The position numbers were made by a program, and so were the translations under genes. Positions 1 to 10,612 of a DNA stretch of 64,000 bases are shown piece by piece. The notes beneath the pieces are model-generated. The model was not told where the DNA came from. It did not search any database and saw only the letters and a list, made by a program, of their open reading frames with translations. Where the stretch lies: positions 4,964,172-5,028,171 of the forward strand of contig JAPWDM010000001.1 of the NCBI GenBank assembly GCA_035578155.1, in the 5' to 3' direction. Origin of the DNA: Brachynemurus nebulosus. Taxonomy: Eukaryota > Arthropoda > Insecta > Neuroptera > Myrmeleontidae. How positions within the stretch are numbered: position 1 is the first letter of the stretch; every line of letters begins with the position of its first letter.

Positions 1-16
1 TAATTTACAACATTTA

Positions 17-433
17 GGCCGGATGCACATTGAGACACAGTTAACGCAAGCAGGGCAGCACAGTTTCTGTGATTCGTGTTGTAGAACGGGACAGCGCGAA
101 CTGAAACGCAGAGCACTGCATCGCGTGAGACCGATATAGCACTCGTGAATGTGACACAGAAACTGCGCGATTCTAGTTGGTTTTTTTTCGCCGAAATGAA
201 AAGAATTGAAGAAATTGAAGAAAAACAGTGCTGCTCTGCTATGCTCTGCTTTTAAATTCGTGCTATCTCGTTCTACAACAACAGAAACTACACTTCCCTG
301 CCTGCGTTAACTGCGTCTCAATGTGCGCTCGGCCACACAGTTTATTTCTCATGCTTTGCTGTCCTGCCATACTCTGTTCTGCTCTGCCCTGCGGTGCGTT
401 TACTGCGTTACGCAGCTCAATGTGCGCCTGGCC
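17..433. mobile_element. Harbinger-like MITE with GGCC termini
   Basis: The ends are inverted: GGCCGGATGCACATTGAG at 17-34 and its diverged complement at 416-433. Both are flanked by TTA (14-16 and 434-436), the target duplication of PIF/Harbinger elements. A second internal inverted copy of the left end lies at about 269-335. The short open frame across 228-467 is made of CTCTGCT-type repeats and is not a gene. The TTA duplication and TIR are seen; the family is inferred. Confidence 0.6.
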
Positions 434-573
434 TTATAGTAGGTATAACAAGAACCGGAGCTGTTAGCCACTAGAACCTTCTAAATTCGAACTCACTTTC
501 CGATTTACGCGTTCTGATAACACAGTAAAAAACATTTGTGTTTGTGTACAAAAAAACCAGTGGTTAAAATTTT

Positions 574-646
574 TGTGTTAAATAAGTAACACATCCCTGT
601 GTTAATGTAACATTTAGTGTTTGTGTTAAATGAAAATATTAACACA
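574..646. promoter_or_regulatory. Left subterminal TGTGTTAA motif cluster
   Basis: TGTGTTAA occurs at 574-581, 598-605 and 622-629, and its complement TTAACACA at 639-646. Looser forms (TTGTGTGT, AACACAAAA) continue to about 780. Clusters of one 8-mer just inside transposon tips are usually binding sites for an element-encoded protein. That role is inferred here. Confidence 0.6.
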
Positions 647-1673
647 AATTTCGATTTAACAGAATAAAAATGTTAATCTATTTTAAACAACACAAGACTG
701 ACATATTCTTTATGTAAAAGAAAAAAAATGTTATAAGTACACTTTTTTGTGTATTTTCAACACAAAAATTGTGTCATATATACAAAAAACTACATTCGAC
801 AAAATGTAAAATTAACCGCGCTTTTAATGTTTCAGTTGAAGTACGTATACCAACTGCTATGAACTATACCAAGCCACGCTTGGCGGTTAGGCGTTCCGCG
901 TTCTCTTACAACTGTTCAGTTATTAATTAGTTGTGCATTCATATTTATTAGTTGTGCAATATTTAAAAAGTGAATTAAATTTATTTTATTTATACAAATA
1001 TTGAATATTGATTATAGGTAAGTTACTTAATATATATTTTTTTTAAATTAAAGTACATATTGCATACATTTAAAATGCATTGATATAAACTTAACCCTCA
1101 TAACCTTAAATATAAGTTGTTCATAGTACGCGTTCTTCGTACGGAATTTACAATAATAAATAATTAATTTTAAAGTAGAAAAAAATGATGTTTTTAAAGT
1201 AAAATTTGATTATTTTCTACTGTTATCAAAGTAAATTCGTAGTTACATATATCTATTTGATTTTCAGTTGTCACTTGTGATCCTCCTACGCGATGAGTAA
1301 TTTTCCGGAAGAAACTATTTCGTGGTTGTTTTTCGTGTTTAAATATGATGATCATAAAATGTGGGTGAAATTATCGGAACTATGTCTGTATGAAGATTTT
1401 GTTAATAAAGGTGTTATAAATTCTTTTTGTGATTTTTACAAATATTATTCGAATTTAATGAAATTGTGGTGATCATTTATTTTAGCTTGTGAATTATTTC
1501 CGAATCTAAGCGAGAATGAGTTTTTCTTTACGGACGAACGTGATGTAATATTGGATTCGGATATTTTAGCGGATTACGTGCGACTAAACGATCGAGGCGT
1601 TATTGTGAAAATTCATGGTCAAACAATTGTAGAATTTATAGACATTTGTAATAACAAAATTTCTTTTAAATAC

Positions 1674-2122
1674 TGGGTGTATTCGCGTTGTCGCTACCGT
1701 AGCGAGGAGCGACGCTACTTTGCATTCACATATTCGCAACCAATAGATTCCGGTGGTCACGAGAGCCATATTTAAAAATATTTTGATATGACTAACGCAA
1801 TATGGCTCCCGTTGACACATAACCGTGCACATAACTTAAAAAAATTTAAATTTTTCAAACTGTTTATGTTTTAATAATTTTTGTATTATGCCACGTTAAT
1901 TTTAATAATTCAAACATAAAATTTTTCTTCATTACATTAAAAATTGCAACCATTTTAAGAGATTGTGGATAAAAAATTTTGAATGACATTTGTATGCTAC
2001 CCGAACAACTATAGCGCGTATCCATGGGAGCAATGCTTATACAACGCGAACATGCAGAATGCTACGTCGATCTGAAGTGATGCTCACGGAAGCGATGAAA
2101 GCCACAACGCGAATACGCCCCA
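1674..2122. mobile_element. MITE in intron 2, GGGTGTATTCGCG ends
   Basis: TGGGTGTATTCGCGTTGT at 1674-1691 is mirrored by ACAACGCGAATACGCCCCA at 2104-2122, giving about 18-bp inverted ends. A smaller internal inverted pair surrounds AGCCATATT (near 1755-1812). It lies wholly inside intron 2 of the SAMD3-like gene. Family not assigned; GGG-starting ends would suit Harbinger. Confidence 0.55.
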
Positions 2123-3303
2123 TTCGATAAATTTTTTGTTTTTAATATCTGACAAAATTACATTTTAATTTCTTATTACAGCAAAATCTCCATCACCTTC
2201 ATTATTAAGTACACCAACTTCTTCACGAGTGTCAACTCCATTGATAGACTGGTATGAGCCGCAGGCTACATTAACTGAACCTGATCCAAAGAGACGCCGT
2301 CTTGATGACCCGAGTTCGATTCTTTCTAAAGAAGTAAGTTTTATTATGAAATTGATATTACTCTTGATGCCAAAGAAAATTCATTGTAGTTTTTACAAAT
2401 TTAATAAGGTATTATTTATTATATTTGCAATAGTTAACCCATTAGTGACCACAATATTACACGTAATACTGTGCGAAAGTCAACTTTAAGGGCATTTTTT
2501 TTTAATTGAAGGCATTTAAATATATAAAATAACAATAGGATAACGTTCTTTGAATTTTTCTCTCTCTTGCCGTGTAAAAGCTACTATTAACAGGCTTCCA
2601 GTTGAACTTTTGTATTTAAAAAAGGGTCTGTAACGCGCAGTGCAGATTGTCACAAATTTTTTACATTGATTTTTAAATATATTAAATTTAAATTTAAAAA
2701 ACTGTGCCGGAGTGTTAGTAAAATATGTGTTTAAAGCATTAAATATGAAATAATTGATAAAAATAAATATTAAAATAGAAATTTTCTGCAGAGAACTGAC
2801 AGATATGTTTTAAAATACGCTAGGTTGTAACGTAATCAAAGAGTAGTATCTTGTAGAGATTATTCCACGTATCTTGTTACACTTATTTCGTTGCTAACTT
2901 CGTGAATGAGAGATAAGTAGTTGTAAAATATGATAAATAAAGAAGGAATGAAGTGCGACTTCGGATTTTGAAGTTTAATAATATGTAAATTCTTTTAGAA
3001 ATTTTGACAAAGTAAATGGAAGTAGAGAAAAAATATGGGAATATTTCGGAAAGATTTTGTGTGCAAATTTTCCCGAGCATAATGAAAATTAAATATTCTC
3101 AATAAAAATAACATGATATATTAGGGTGACAGATACATTCAATTTTAGATAACACGTAACCACTTTTATTTTCCTAGTGTCAGTTTTAAAAAGTCAAGAA
3201 TAATAAATCAGTTTTAAAGAAAGGATCATTAACCTTTTTTTTTTTAAATTTTAACCTTATTTATTTTACTTCTGATAAATTTATTTAATATTTCCCGCCA
3301 AAG

Positions 3304-3307
<4 letters not shown>

Positions 3308-3369
<62 letters not shown>
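3308..3369. repeat. (TA)n microsatellite
   Basis: Uninterrupted TA repeat of about 62 bp inside intron 3 of the SAMD3-like gene. Confidence 0.95.
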
Positions 3370-3371
<2 letters not shown>

Positions 3372-3857
3372 ACGACCCACAATATTATATATAATACGGG
3401 CCTTTACTCTTATCCTGGGAAGGATACAAGGATCATCTTTGGGGATTTACTTTATATTGCCATTCTACATCTTTGCATGAAATTTCATCAAAATCTGACC
3501 GATAGAAACAGGAGCGGGATCTAATGGGTTAATCAAGATTAATTCGTTAATTGGCTCCAAAGTGATCGTATATTTTTCTTTGCTTACAGAATTTACTTAA
3601 ATTAATCCAAAAATCATCTTGTGGTGAGGATATACTTACCAATTATAATACTACGAAGCTATTATCAACAAAATATCGTAAACTTCTCGTAAACATTGTT
3701 GTTCAGTATTTATTAAATCATCAAAAAAAAGTAAACAGACAGTTATTATCTGCTGAAAAGTGTCAATGCGCTGAAGCAATTATAGACTTATTCCCAAATT
3801 TAAGAAATACGAAATCTGATCTGGGTTATGTAAGTTGACAAATTTTTCTTCTCTTTC

Positions 3858-4200
3858 TAAAGGGCCCCATACACAATCAGATCTGTATCAAAACCTGGTA
3901 TCGATATTAGATAGCGATACATGTGTCTGAGATTTGTACCAAGTTTATTTAGCACACACACGTTGAAACAGAATCGTGAAACCACCAACTTGATCAAAAA
4001 TTTTATTAATAAAATTTTATTATTTAACGACACTTGAAACAAGCCCACACACGCTGATAGAAGGCAATTTTTGTATCAATATCGTGATTCATGTATCTTT
4101 GTTGCAGTACAGTGATACCGAGACAATCATCACATATACGACGAGATCTGATACCTGCAACATGTAGTGATACAGATCTTATCGTGTATGGGGCCCTTTA
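3858..4200. mobile_element. MITE in intron 4 with 33-bp inverted ends
   Basis: The ends 3858-3890 and 4168-4200 are inverted repeats with two mismatches, starting TAAAGGGCCCCATACAC. The body has no reading frame of note, and the short minus-strand frame across 3857-4048 simply starts in the repeat. It occupies most of intron 4 and leaves both splice sites intact. Confidence 0.8.
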
Positions 4201-5607
4201 AATGATAAATTTCACTGATTCTGCTATAGAATCTATAATTTATCATACTCAAATACTTTGAAAATATAAAATTGATACAATTATTTTTACAGGAACATTT
4301 TTATGATCCAAAGACTGGTGCAGGATTTATTGCGAATAAGTTATCGAATATTCGACGTAAGAAAACACATCCCAACGACAAAAGAGATCAGATAAAGAAG
4401 AAGGTCTTAGCTACAGACCTTGAACCAGTACTGGAACACATAGATGAAACGGACATTATCAAAGATGCAATTACCTTTATGAAAAGTGCAACAATAGACC
4501 AAAAAGAAGACATTATTGAAAAAATTAAATTAACATTCAAATATCGAAGATTCATGTATCTCAATGAGCATTTTCTTGAAGCTTTCCCGAGATTTTTGGA
4601 CCTCCCAGAATTGGTAAGATATTTTGTTAATAATTTTTATGCCTAAAATGATTATAATTTTATTTAATATGATATTTGACTAAAAATTAATGTAGATTGA
4701 TGTGGAGTTCGAGCTATTATTTCCATTGACTGACAAGAATAGTTTGATCAGGCTATATCCAGACTATGTCAACGCGATTCTGACCGTCTATGAGAACGAG
4801 AGAAAAGATCCAAGTCTACTTGGTTAGCAATTTTTTCTAAATTATTTATAGAATAAAATAATATATCTTAAAGTCTTATTTATTGTGTTGTACTTAGAAT
4901 GGGATCGCATTACAAATGCTATGGTGGCACTTAGCACTCACTCAGTTACTACCTCCAACAGCCAAGGGCAAGCATTCATCATCTAGAGAAAAAGCCAGGA
5001 ATATTATAAAAAAGTTGATTGTTTTCAAAGAGGTATGTTTTTTTTGCTAGAAGTAGTAAATAATATAATAAATTCTATTCCTTAATTTCATTACTTTTTC
5101 AGCGTGGAACACCACTGACAGCTGACGAGGAACATCAAAATCAACCTAAATTGATTGCAGTTGGACCAAACAAAGTAGCAATTGATCAATACTTTTTGGA
5201 AATTGATAAAAAATTTATACTGCTGCCCACAAAGGATATTGTAGAAGCGACGGATTACTTATTTAAAGCTCACTTTGTCTTTCATGTACAGTACGACAAC
5301 GATCTTCGCAACTTTTGGGTATTCCTACAGCATTATATTTATAAAATACCAAGTAAAGTGAAATGCACTAATATTATCATGGAAATTTTCACAAAAATTG
5401 ATTTTATCGAAAAACATAATCCAGAACAATCCGGCAATTAATATTGCGTATAAGTTATTCATGAAATTTTATAAATATTTTTATTGCGAGATCGTACATT
5501 TGTAAATACAGCATTTTTCTCAATTTTAAAATTCTATTCTTAAATATTTTCTTCGTGAATACGTTCGTGTAGTTTTTTTTTTTTTTTTCAATTATCTAAT
5601 TTGAATC

Positions 5608-6063
5608 ATGTTTAATTGTTATTTGTGTAATTTTAAAATTCTTACAATTAACGAATTTTGTAATCATTTGCGTATTAAGCACTTGTTAGTTGATGGTTCC
5701 AATTTGTATTTAAAATGTTGTTTTGGATGTCCAGCTAGTTTAAAAACTTATAATGGGTTTAGAAAACATCTAAGAAGGTGCCAATCAAAACCAATCTCAT
5801 CATGTAATTATAATAGCACTGATTCTGTTGATGAGACATTAATATCTGATTCCGGTGTTAATGATATTGAGGAGAATGCTCAGGTGGCTGATGATGCTGG
5901 TCATATTATAGATGCAATGATCCGAGAAAATTCATTTAACTGTATTTCCAAATTATATTCTTTAGGATTACCTGATAGCACAATTACAACGATTCTTGAA
6001 TCAATGACAGAATTACTTACTCCACTTTTAGATGATATTGTATCTATGACCCTACAACAATAA
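5608..6063 (+). pseudogene. Transposase N-terminus with C2H2-type zinc fingers
   Basis: An open frame of 151 codons starts at the ATG at 5608, 166 bp after the first gene. Residues 4-25 form a C-x2-C-x12-H-x4-H finger (CYLC...H20...H25). Residues 37-58 form a second, C2HC-like one (C38, C41, H54, C58). The rest is acidic and then helical and ends at a TAA at 6061-6063. Homologous animal repeat proteins, as I recall them, carry such fingers at the N-terminus of a much longer transposase. Here the frame stops near the junction where the catalytic middle should follow, and the C-terminal part resumes in another frame. This is the N-terminal stump of an internally deleted transposase that presumably bound element DNA. 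Confidence 0.6.
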
Positions 6064-6956
6064 ATTTAAATAAAAATTCTAATTCAATCGGTTTACGAGC
6101 AGCACAAACACTTTGTTTAATTACTTTTTTACCGTTAATATTAAAAGACGAGTTACCAAAATTCAATGACGCTCGCGTATTTTGTAAGTGGAAAATAATC
6201 TTAACATTATCCAATATTTTAAAAATAGTTCTGTCACCAAGAATAACAAATACTATGTTGGTAGATTTAAAATTACTCATAAAAACGCATCATCAGCTTT
6301 TGATACAAGAATTCTCAGTGTCACTTACACCTAAAGATCATTTTATCACTCATTATCCTTTAATCATACAAAAAATGGGACCTCCTAAAGGTTATTGGAC
6401 CATGAGATTCGAAAGTAAAAATGGTTTTTTAAAACACTTAGGTCAAATGATACATAATTTTGTAGATATTGCTTATACACTAGCTGAACGTCATCAAAAA
6501 AGTATGCTTTTCCTTTGGAAGAATAAATCAGAATTAGTTAATGATGAACCAGTTCTTCATAGCCCAAAAAAAGTTAAACTAACCTCTGTCCAATATTCAA
6601 CATTTATTGCTCGTTCGTTAAATGTTAGAGATGATTCATTTATTTATTTAGGAAAAAATGTTTACTTTCGCGGAACAATTTTAATACCAAGCAAATTTAT
6701 ACTTACTTCTCATACGGAAAATTTTCCAACTTTTAGTAAAACTTTATTTTTTTTTGTTGCCAATTCCACAACATATGCTGTATGTGAAAGCTGGCTTACT
6801 TTGAAAGTTTCCCCTACATGCTTAGGTTATGTTGTTCAAAAGAATAATTCAAATTTATTTATTATAAAGATAAGTGATTTACCTTACACAAAAAGTTGGA
6901 ATATTTATAAATCTTCTGATGAAGAGCATGTTATTGTAACAGAACACTTTTTGTAA
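6064..6956 (+). pseudogene. Transposase C-terminal domain, catalytic core missing
   Basis: Frame 3 is open from about 6063 to the TAA at 6956, although its first ATG is only at 6255. The translation has a leucine-rich segment (LRAAQTLCLITFLPLIL), then KDHFITHYPLI, MGPPKGYWTMRFESK and YTLAERHQ. Known multi-copy animal transposase-like proteins carry the same order of motifs (HY-x-THYP, GP...WTMRFE-K-H, TLA-x-RHQ) after an acidic DDF-type region. That acidic region is absent between 6063 and 6090, so several hundred codons are missing and the element cannot be autonomous. The histidine usual after RFE-x-K is asparagine here. Family recognition is from memory; the deletion is inferred from the missing middle and frame change. 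Confidence 0.65.
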
Positions 6957-7074
6957 ATTTAGAATAAAAAAGTATGAATAAAAAAAACTATTGAAAAATT
7001 ATTTTTTACTATTTTCTTTCATTTTTTAATTAAAAACAATGTTAACAATATTAATAACAGTAAAATTAGCAATA

Positions 7075-7592
7075 ATAAATTCACTGCTGATCCGACTGAG
7101 AGAAAGAAAAATGCATATGTATTGGTCACATAGATATAAAAGAAAACGTTAGGAATTTTTTGAGTAAACAAATCATATATGTATACAGGGTGGAATTTTC
7201 ATAACTCTTATGCTTTTTAGTAAATTTCGATAAAATTTTACGATGATTTAGAACAGAATTTGTTAGAAACAACATAGCTATGTTGTTTCCGAAAAATTCC
7301 GTTCTAAATCATCGTAAAATTTTATGAAATATAAAATTTTACGATAATTTAGAACAGAATTTGTTGAAAACAACATAATTTAAAATATAGCTATGTTGTT
7401 TCCAACAAATTCCGTTCTAAACCATCGTAAAATTTTATCGAAATTCACCAAAAGTATAAGAGTTATTAAAATTCCACCCTGTATACATATATAATGATTT
7501 GTTTACATAAAAAATTCTTAATCTTTTTTTTTATATCTGTGTGACCAATACATACGCATTTTTCGTTCTCTCAATCGGTTCAGCAGTGTAAA
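7075..7592. mobile_element. Long hairpin element with internal CAGGGTGGAATTTT arms
   Basis: The sequence is nearly self-complementary over its whole length. TTCACTGCTGATCCGACTGAG near 7080 mirrors the complement of 7565-7590, and the arms carry TATACAGGGTGGAATTTT at 7188 and its complement ending near 7485. The core contains repeated fragments around ACAACATAGCTATGTTGTTT. It has no coding capacity. It lies between the transposase gene and the right subterminal repeats, so it is either an insertion or a built-in hairpin. Confidence 0.7.
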
Positions 7593-7633
7593 TAAAAAAA
7601 AAAAAAAATAGTAACATAAAAAAAGTGTCAAAT

Positions 7634-7958
7634 TTAACACAATGATGTGTAAAATTAACTGATTTAGTATGTTGTATAATACTATATGCAACACATTTAT
7701 TGAGTAAACTTCTACATTCTAATTCAGTTAATTTGACACATCACTGTGTTAAAAATGTACACTAAATAATGGTTATTATTAACATATTTATTGTTAAAAT
7801 TATAACATAACTCATTGTGTAAAATTAACACAAAATGTATGTCCTTTTGTGTGTTAAATCATTGACACAAATCTTGTGTATAGATTTGACACATATGCTT
7901 TGTGTTAAAATAACACAAAAAATTGAGTGGACCGTTCTGGACATGTGAAATGTGTTAA
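7634..7958. promoter_or_regulatory. Right subterminal TGTGTTAA motif cluster
   Basis: TTAACACA lies at 7634-7641 and 7825-7832. TGTGTTAA lies at 7745-7752, 7850-7857, 7901-7908 and 7951-7958. Both orientations are present, as in the left cluster. They probably bind the element's own protein (inference). Confidence 0.6.
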
Positions 7959-7983
7959 TTTTGACACAAATTTTTCGACAGTG

Positions 7984-8946
7984 AATGCAGATTTTTTTGT
8001 TCTTATTAAATTACAATGATTGACTGATTGCATTAAAAATATACACCTAGTAAATATATACATATCCAAGGTAGATAATGGTTTTGTTCGATATAATGCA
8101 ATAGTAAAAGAGTAACAGCATTGAAAACGATGGAACTAGAGAGCTACACACACACATATACAGGGATGTGAGCTAGTATAGAAGAAAAAAGGATCCATAT
8201 ACTTATTTTAAATACATATCCCGTTTGCTGTACTACAACAACACATACACAATATATGAATGTATTGGTGGCATTGTCTGCAAGCGTGGTATCCGGTCTG
8301 TCATTTATAACTGTCACTTTGGGACCGTATTCTCATTACTATCGCAACTCTCTAAGCTTTTCCACACCGAATTCATTTCAAACCTAACTTTTCTTTTTTT
8401 GCCTCATTCCATAACCAATAAATGCCTATACATGCACGCGCACCCCGACCGTCAAGCAGCCAAGCAGCCAGCCGACGAACCAACCAGCTAGCCTGCCAAC
8501 CATAAATTCCCTTTGCACACAAAATTTAGTTAAATATCATCAATGAATGAACGAATGGGTGGCATTCGAATACGTTATATTGCCTCATACTGGCTGTATG
8601 ATGCATGTATTAGTGTGTGTGTGTAAGCATTACATGGCTATGTGTGTTTGTGTGTGCGTATTATTTGTTCATAATGGAAAAAAGATATTGACGAATTAAC
8701 TAAAAAAAAGAAAATTTTTATAGATAATGCAACATTTTGTAGAATGGGTATAATATAAATACACATTTACGCTTTTCAATAATGGGACACAATTTAAAAA
8801 GTAATTGGTGCTTTTACATAAATATTTATTTTTTTTTTCTAAGTGCTAGATAAAATACTATTCTCTGTACAGTTTGTTTGCACTAGGTGCTTTGTCTGGA
8901 AATTTTTTGTGTTTAGCTAAAAAAAAATGTAATGATATAATAAAAA
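7984..8946. other. No gene seen
   Basis: AT-rich sequence with short CA/TG runs (8139-8163, 8610-8665) and a CCAGC/CCAAC-rich patch at 8450-8505. The 88-codon frame at 8225-8491 shows no motif and odd composition; it is not called. Confidence 0.5.
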
Positions 8947-9272
8947 TAATGCGGTTTAACGTCGGTTTTTATGACAGTTAGTCTATAACAGACGCCACCC
9001 GCATCATTATTTTTCTAACTTTATACTTTTTAATACACTACAAATACATTGATGTGGGTAGAGGAGAAGGAAAGTGGGGTGAGAGCTAGGATTTGGTAGG
9101 CATGCGTCTGCCGCTGTCTTCTTAAGGAACTATGACGATATTCATCTGGAATTGTGAAGGAAAACTGCAGAAAACCTTCATGAGCATAGCCGGTCGTCGG
9201 ATTCGAACCGTCGACCTACCAGGCCGCAAGTGCCATTTAGTGCTTAAGCACGCTCGGCCGCTCCGCTGGTAA
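8947..9272 (-). mobile_element. tRNA-derived SINE
   Basis: Read on the minus strand, the head (9272 down to about 9190) has an A-box-like GGCCGAGCGTG and a clear B box, GGTTCGAATCC. Both are RNA polymerase III promoter elements. A body follows with GAAGGTTTTCTGCAG and TTCCTTCACAATTCC, then a 3' end at AACCGCATTATTTT. The tRNA-like head, unrelated body and AT-rich tail are the standard SINE layout. Confidence 0.8.
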
Positions 9273-9317
9273 AAAAAAAACGAAAAAAATATATGTTGAA
9301 ATACCTCCTATATTATA

Positions 9318-9665
9318 CACCAAGGACTAAAGTGTGATTTTTAATCCCGAATATGCAGTTTGTTGCCAGTGGGCCTGTAAAAGCCCGAGGATAACCATTC
9401 AGACGAGGGATAAAAAAAGAAAACACTTTAGTCTTGTGACGTATAAACTATTTCTTTACAATTCCGGATAATTTAAAATCATAAACATTAAGAAAAAATT
9501 TATTCATGTGTCATTTAAATTGTAAGAATAGTATGTTATGCACCAAGGGACTAAAGTGTGACACTTAATCCCGAGTGTGAAGTTTGTTGGGGCCAGAGAG
9601 CCTGTAAAGGCCCGAGCGCAAAAAATCACACGAGGGATGAGAAAAAACACTTTAGTCCTGTGGTG
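9318..9665. repeat. Two tandem copies of a small TIR element, 223-bp period
   Basis: Units at 9318-9444 and 9541-9665 both run from CACCAAGG(G)ACTAAAGTGT to ACACTTTAGTC-TGTG. Each is bounded by inverted repeats, and the spacer is duplicated too (ATTCCGGATAATTTAAAAT). A related stem, TTACACTTTACTCCC, occurs alone near 11078-11093. Such tandem pairs arise by unequal exchange or insertion next to a relative. Confidence 0.7.
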
Positions 9666-9754
9666 TATGTACTATTTTTCGCAATTCCGGATAATTTAAA
9701 ATTATGAAAATTATAAGAAATAATATTCATCAAGTATACTTTGGATAAATCATC

Positions 9755-10240
9755 AAAGGGCATAGCCGGGTAAGATAAGGAAAACGGCTCTTGACGCAAA
9801 ATTGATTGTTTTTATAGGAAATAATACTTCTTAGCCCCAGATACATTCCTGCCAAATTTCAACCCTCCGAGGCTAATAGTTTATGAATACACAAACAGCC
9901 AAAAATTTTCAAAAAAAAATTTTTTTTGACGAAATTACTGAGCCGATTTATTTGAGTTTAATACATATTGTGTACCCGCACCTTAGGCGAAGTAATAAAA
10001 AAAATTAACGTTATATCCCTTTATTATACTAATTTTTTTAAATTTTTAAATTTAAGAAAATTTTTTTTTGGCACTTACGCGTTAGCGACACCCACCATTT
10101 TTTGAAAATTTTTGTCTGTGTATTCATAAACTTATAGCCTCGGAGGGTTGAAATTTGGCAGGAATGTATCTGGGGCTAAGAAGTATTATTTCCTATAAAT
10201 ACAATCAATTTTGCGTCAAGGGCCGTTTTCCCTATCTTAC
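9755..10240. mobile_element. GGGCATAGCCGGG MITE, copy 1, right tip lost
   Basis: The left end AAAGGGCATAGCCGGGTAAG and about 100 bp of inverted sequence match the copy at 25311-25987. The right arm stops at ...CCCTATCTTAC (10240), where a different repeat begins, so the terminal CCGGCTATGCCCTTT is missing. The interior GTTAGCGACACCCACC is shared with copy 2. Confidence 0.85.
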
Positions 10241-10612
10241 TTCCGAGCGCTTATGTTGTAGCAATTTAAAAGAATTGTTGAAAAAGCGTTGTAAAAACGT
10301 TGTAAAATAATGTTTATAAATTATATTTCAAAAACGGCGTGGTCAATAATTTTTATTTCTTATTAAATGTGGTTTGTAACTTTGTATTAAATTACATATT
10401 AAATTTTTATCAAATTCCTTTGACACGTTTTCATTTTATTAAAAAAAAAAAAATAGAATTTTCCGATAAGAGCCCGTGTTAAAATTATAAAACTTTGAAA
10501 TCGTTTTTCTCAAAATTGGGGTGGTCAATTTTTTTCGGTAAGGGCTCGTATTATTGGTATTGGAGTAAATAAATATCTAGAGAAATCGTTTTATCGACCA
10601 ATTACCTTAAGT
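10241..10612. repeat. Dispersed repeat, partner at 45835-46262
   Basis: The sequence from GCGCTTATGTTGTAGCAAT through GGGGTGGTCAATTTT to ACCAATTACCTTAAG recurs in opposite orientation at 45835-46262 with moderate divergence. It has no coding frame. It truncates the MITE on its left. Class unknown. Confidence 0.7.

Larger units (their letters stand above)
1293..5441 (+). pseudogene. SAMD3-like transposon protein, eight exons, one frameshift
   Basis: Eight exons can be joined through GT-AG introns: 1293-1410, 1486-1647, 2182-2333, 3590-3829, 4293-4613, 4696-4822, 4898-5032 and 5103-5441. They total 1594 nt, one more than a multiple of three. Phases match at every junction. The extra base is in the TT at 4931-4932: with one T removed the frame continues into the conserved LLPPTAKGK segment. 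As it stands, the reading ends at a TAG at 4984. The product would be about 530 residues. Motifs seen include FYDPKTGAGFIANKL, FPRFLDLPELIDVEFELLF and LLPPTAKGK. From memory these match repeat-associated animal proteins annotated as sterile alpha motif domain-containing protein 3-like. Exon 3 encodes a basic PKRRR stretch that could be a nuclear signal. It is probably the accessory gene of the surrounding transposon; function unknown. Exons 1-2 are the least certain. Confidence 0.72.
521..7983 (+). mobile_element. Two-gene DNA transposon, CACTA-like ends, internally deleted
   Basis: The left end reads CACAGTAAAAAACATTTGTGT (from 521) and the complement of the right end reads CACTGTCGAAAAATTTGTGT (from 7983), so the tips are imperfect inverted repeats beginning CACWGT. 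AA flanks both sides, compatible with a 2-bp target duplication. Two genes lie between them in the same orientation: an intron-rich SAMD3-like gene (1293-5441) and a C2H2-finger transposase gene (5608-6956). Motifs TGTGTTAA/TTAACACA crowd both subterminal regions. CACTA (EnSpm) elements share this plan: CACT-type tips, subterminal motif arrays, one accessory DNA-binding protein and one transposase. Assignment to that superfamily is inference, because the catalytic region is absent. Other insertions have landed inside it (1674-2122, 3858-4200, 7075-7592). Confidence 0.65.

Noticed and set aside
8225..8491. 88-codon frame
   Set aside because: Composition set by simple CAGC/CAAC repeats at its end; no domain.
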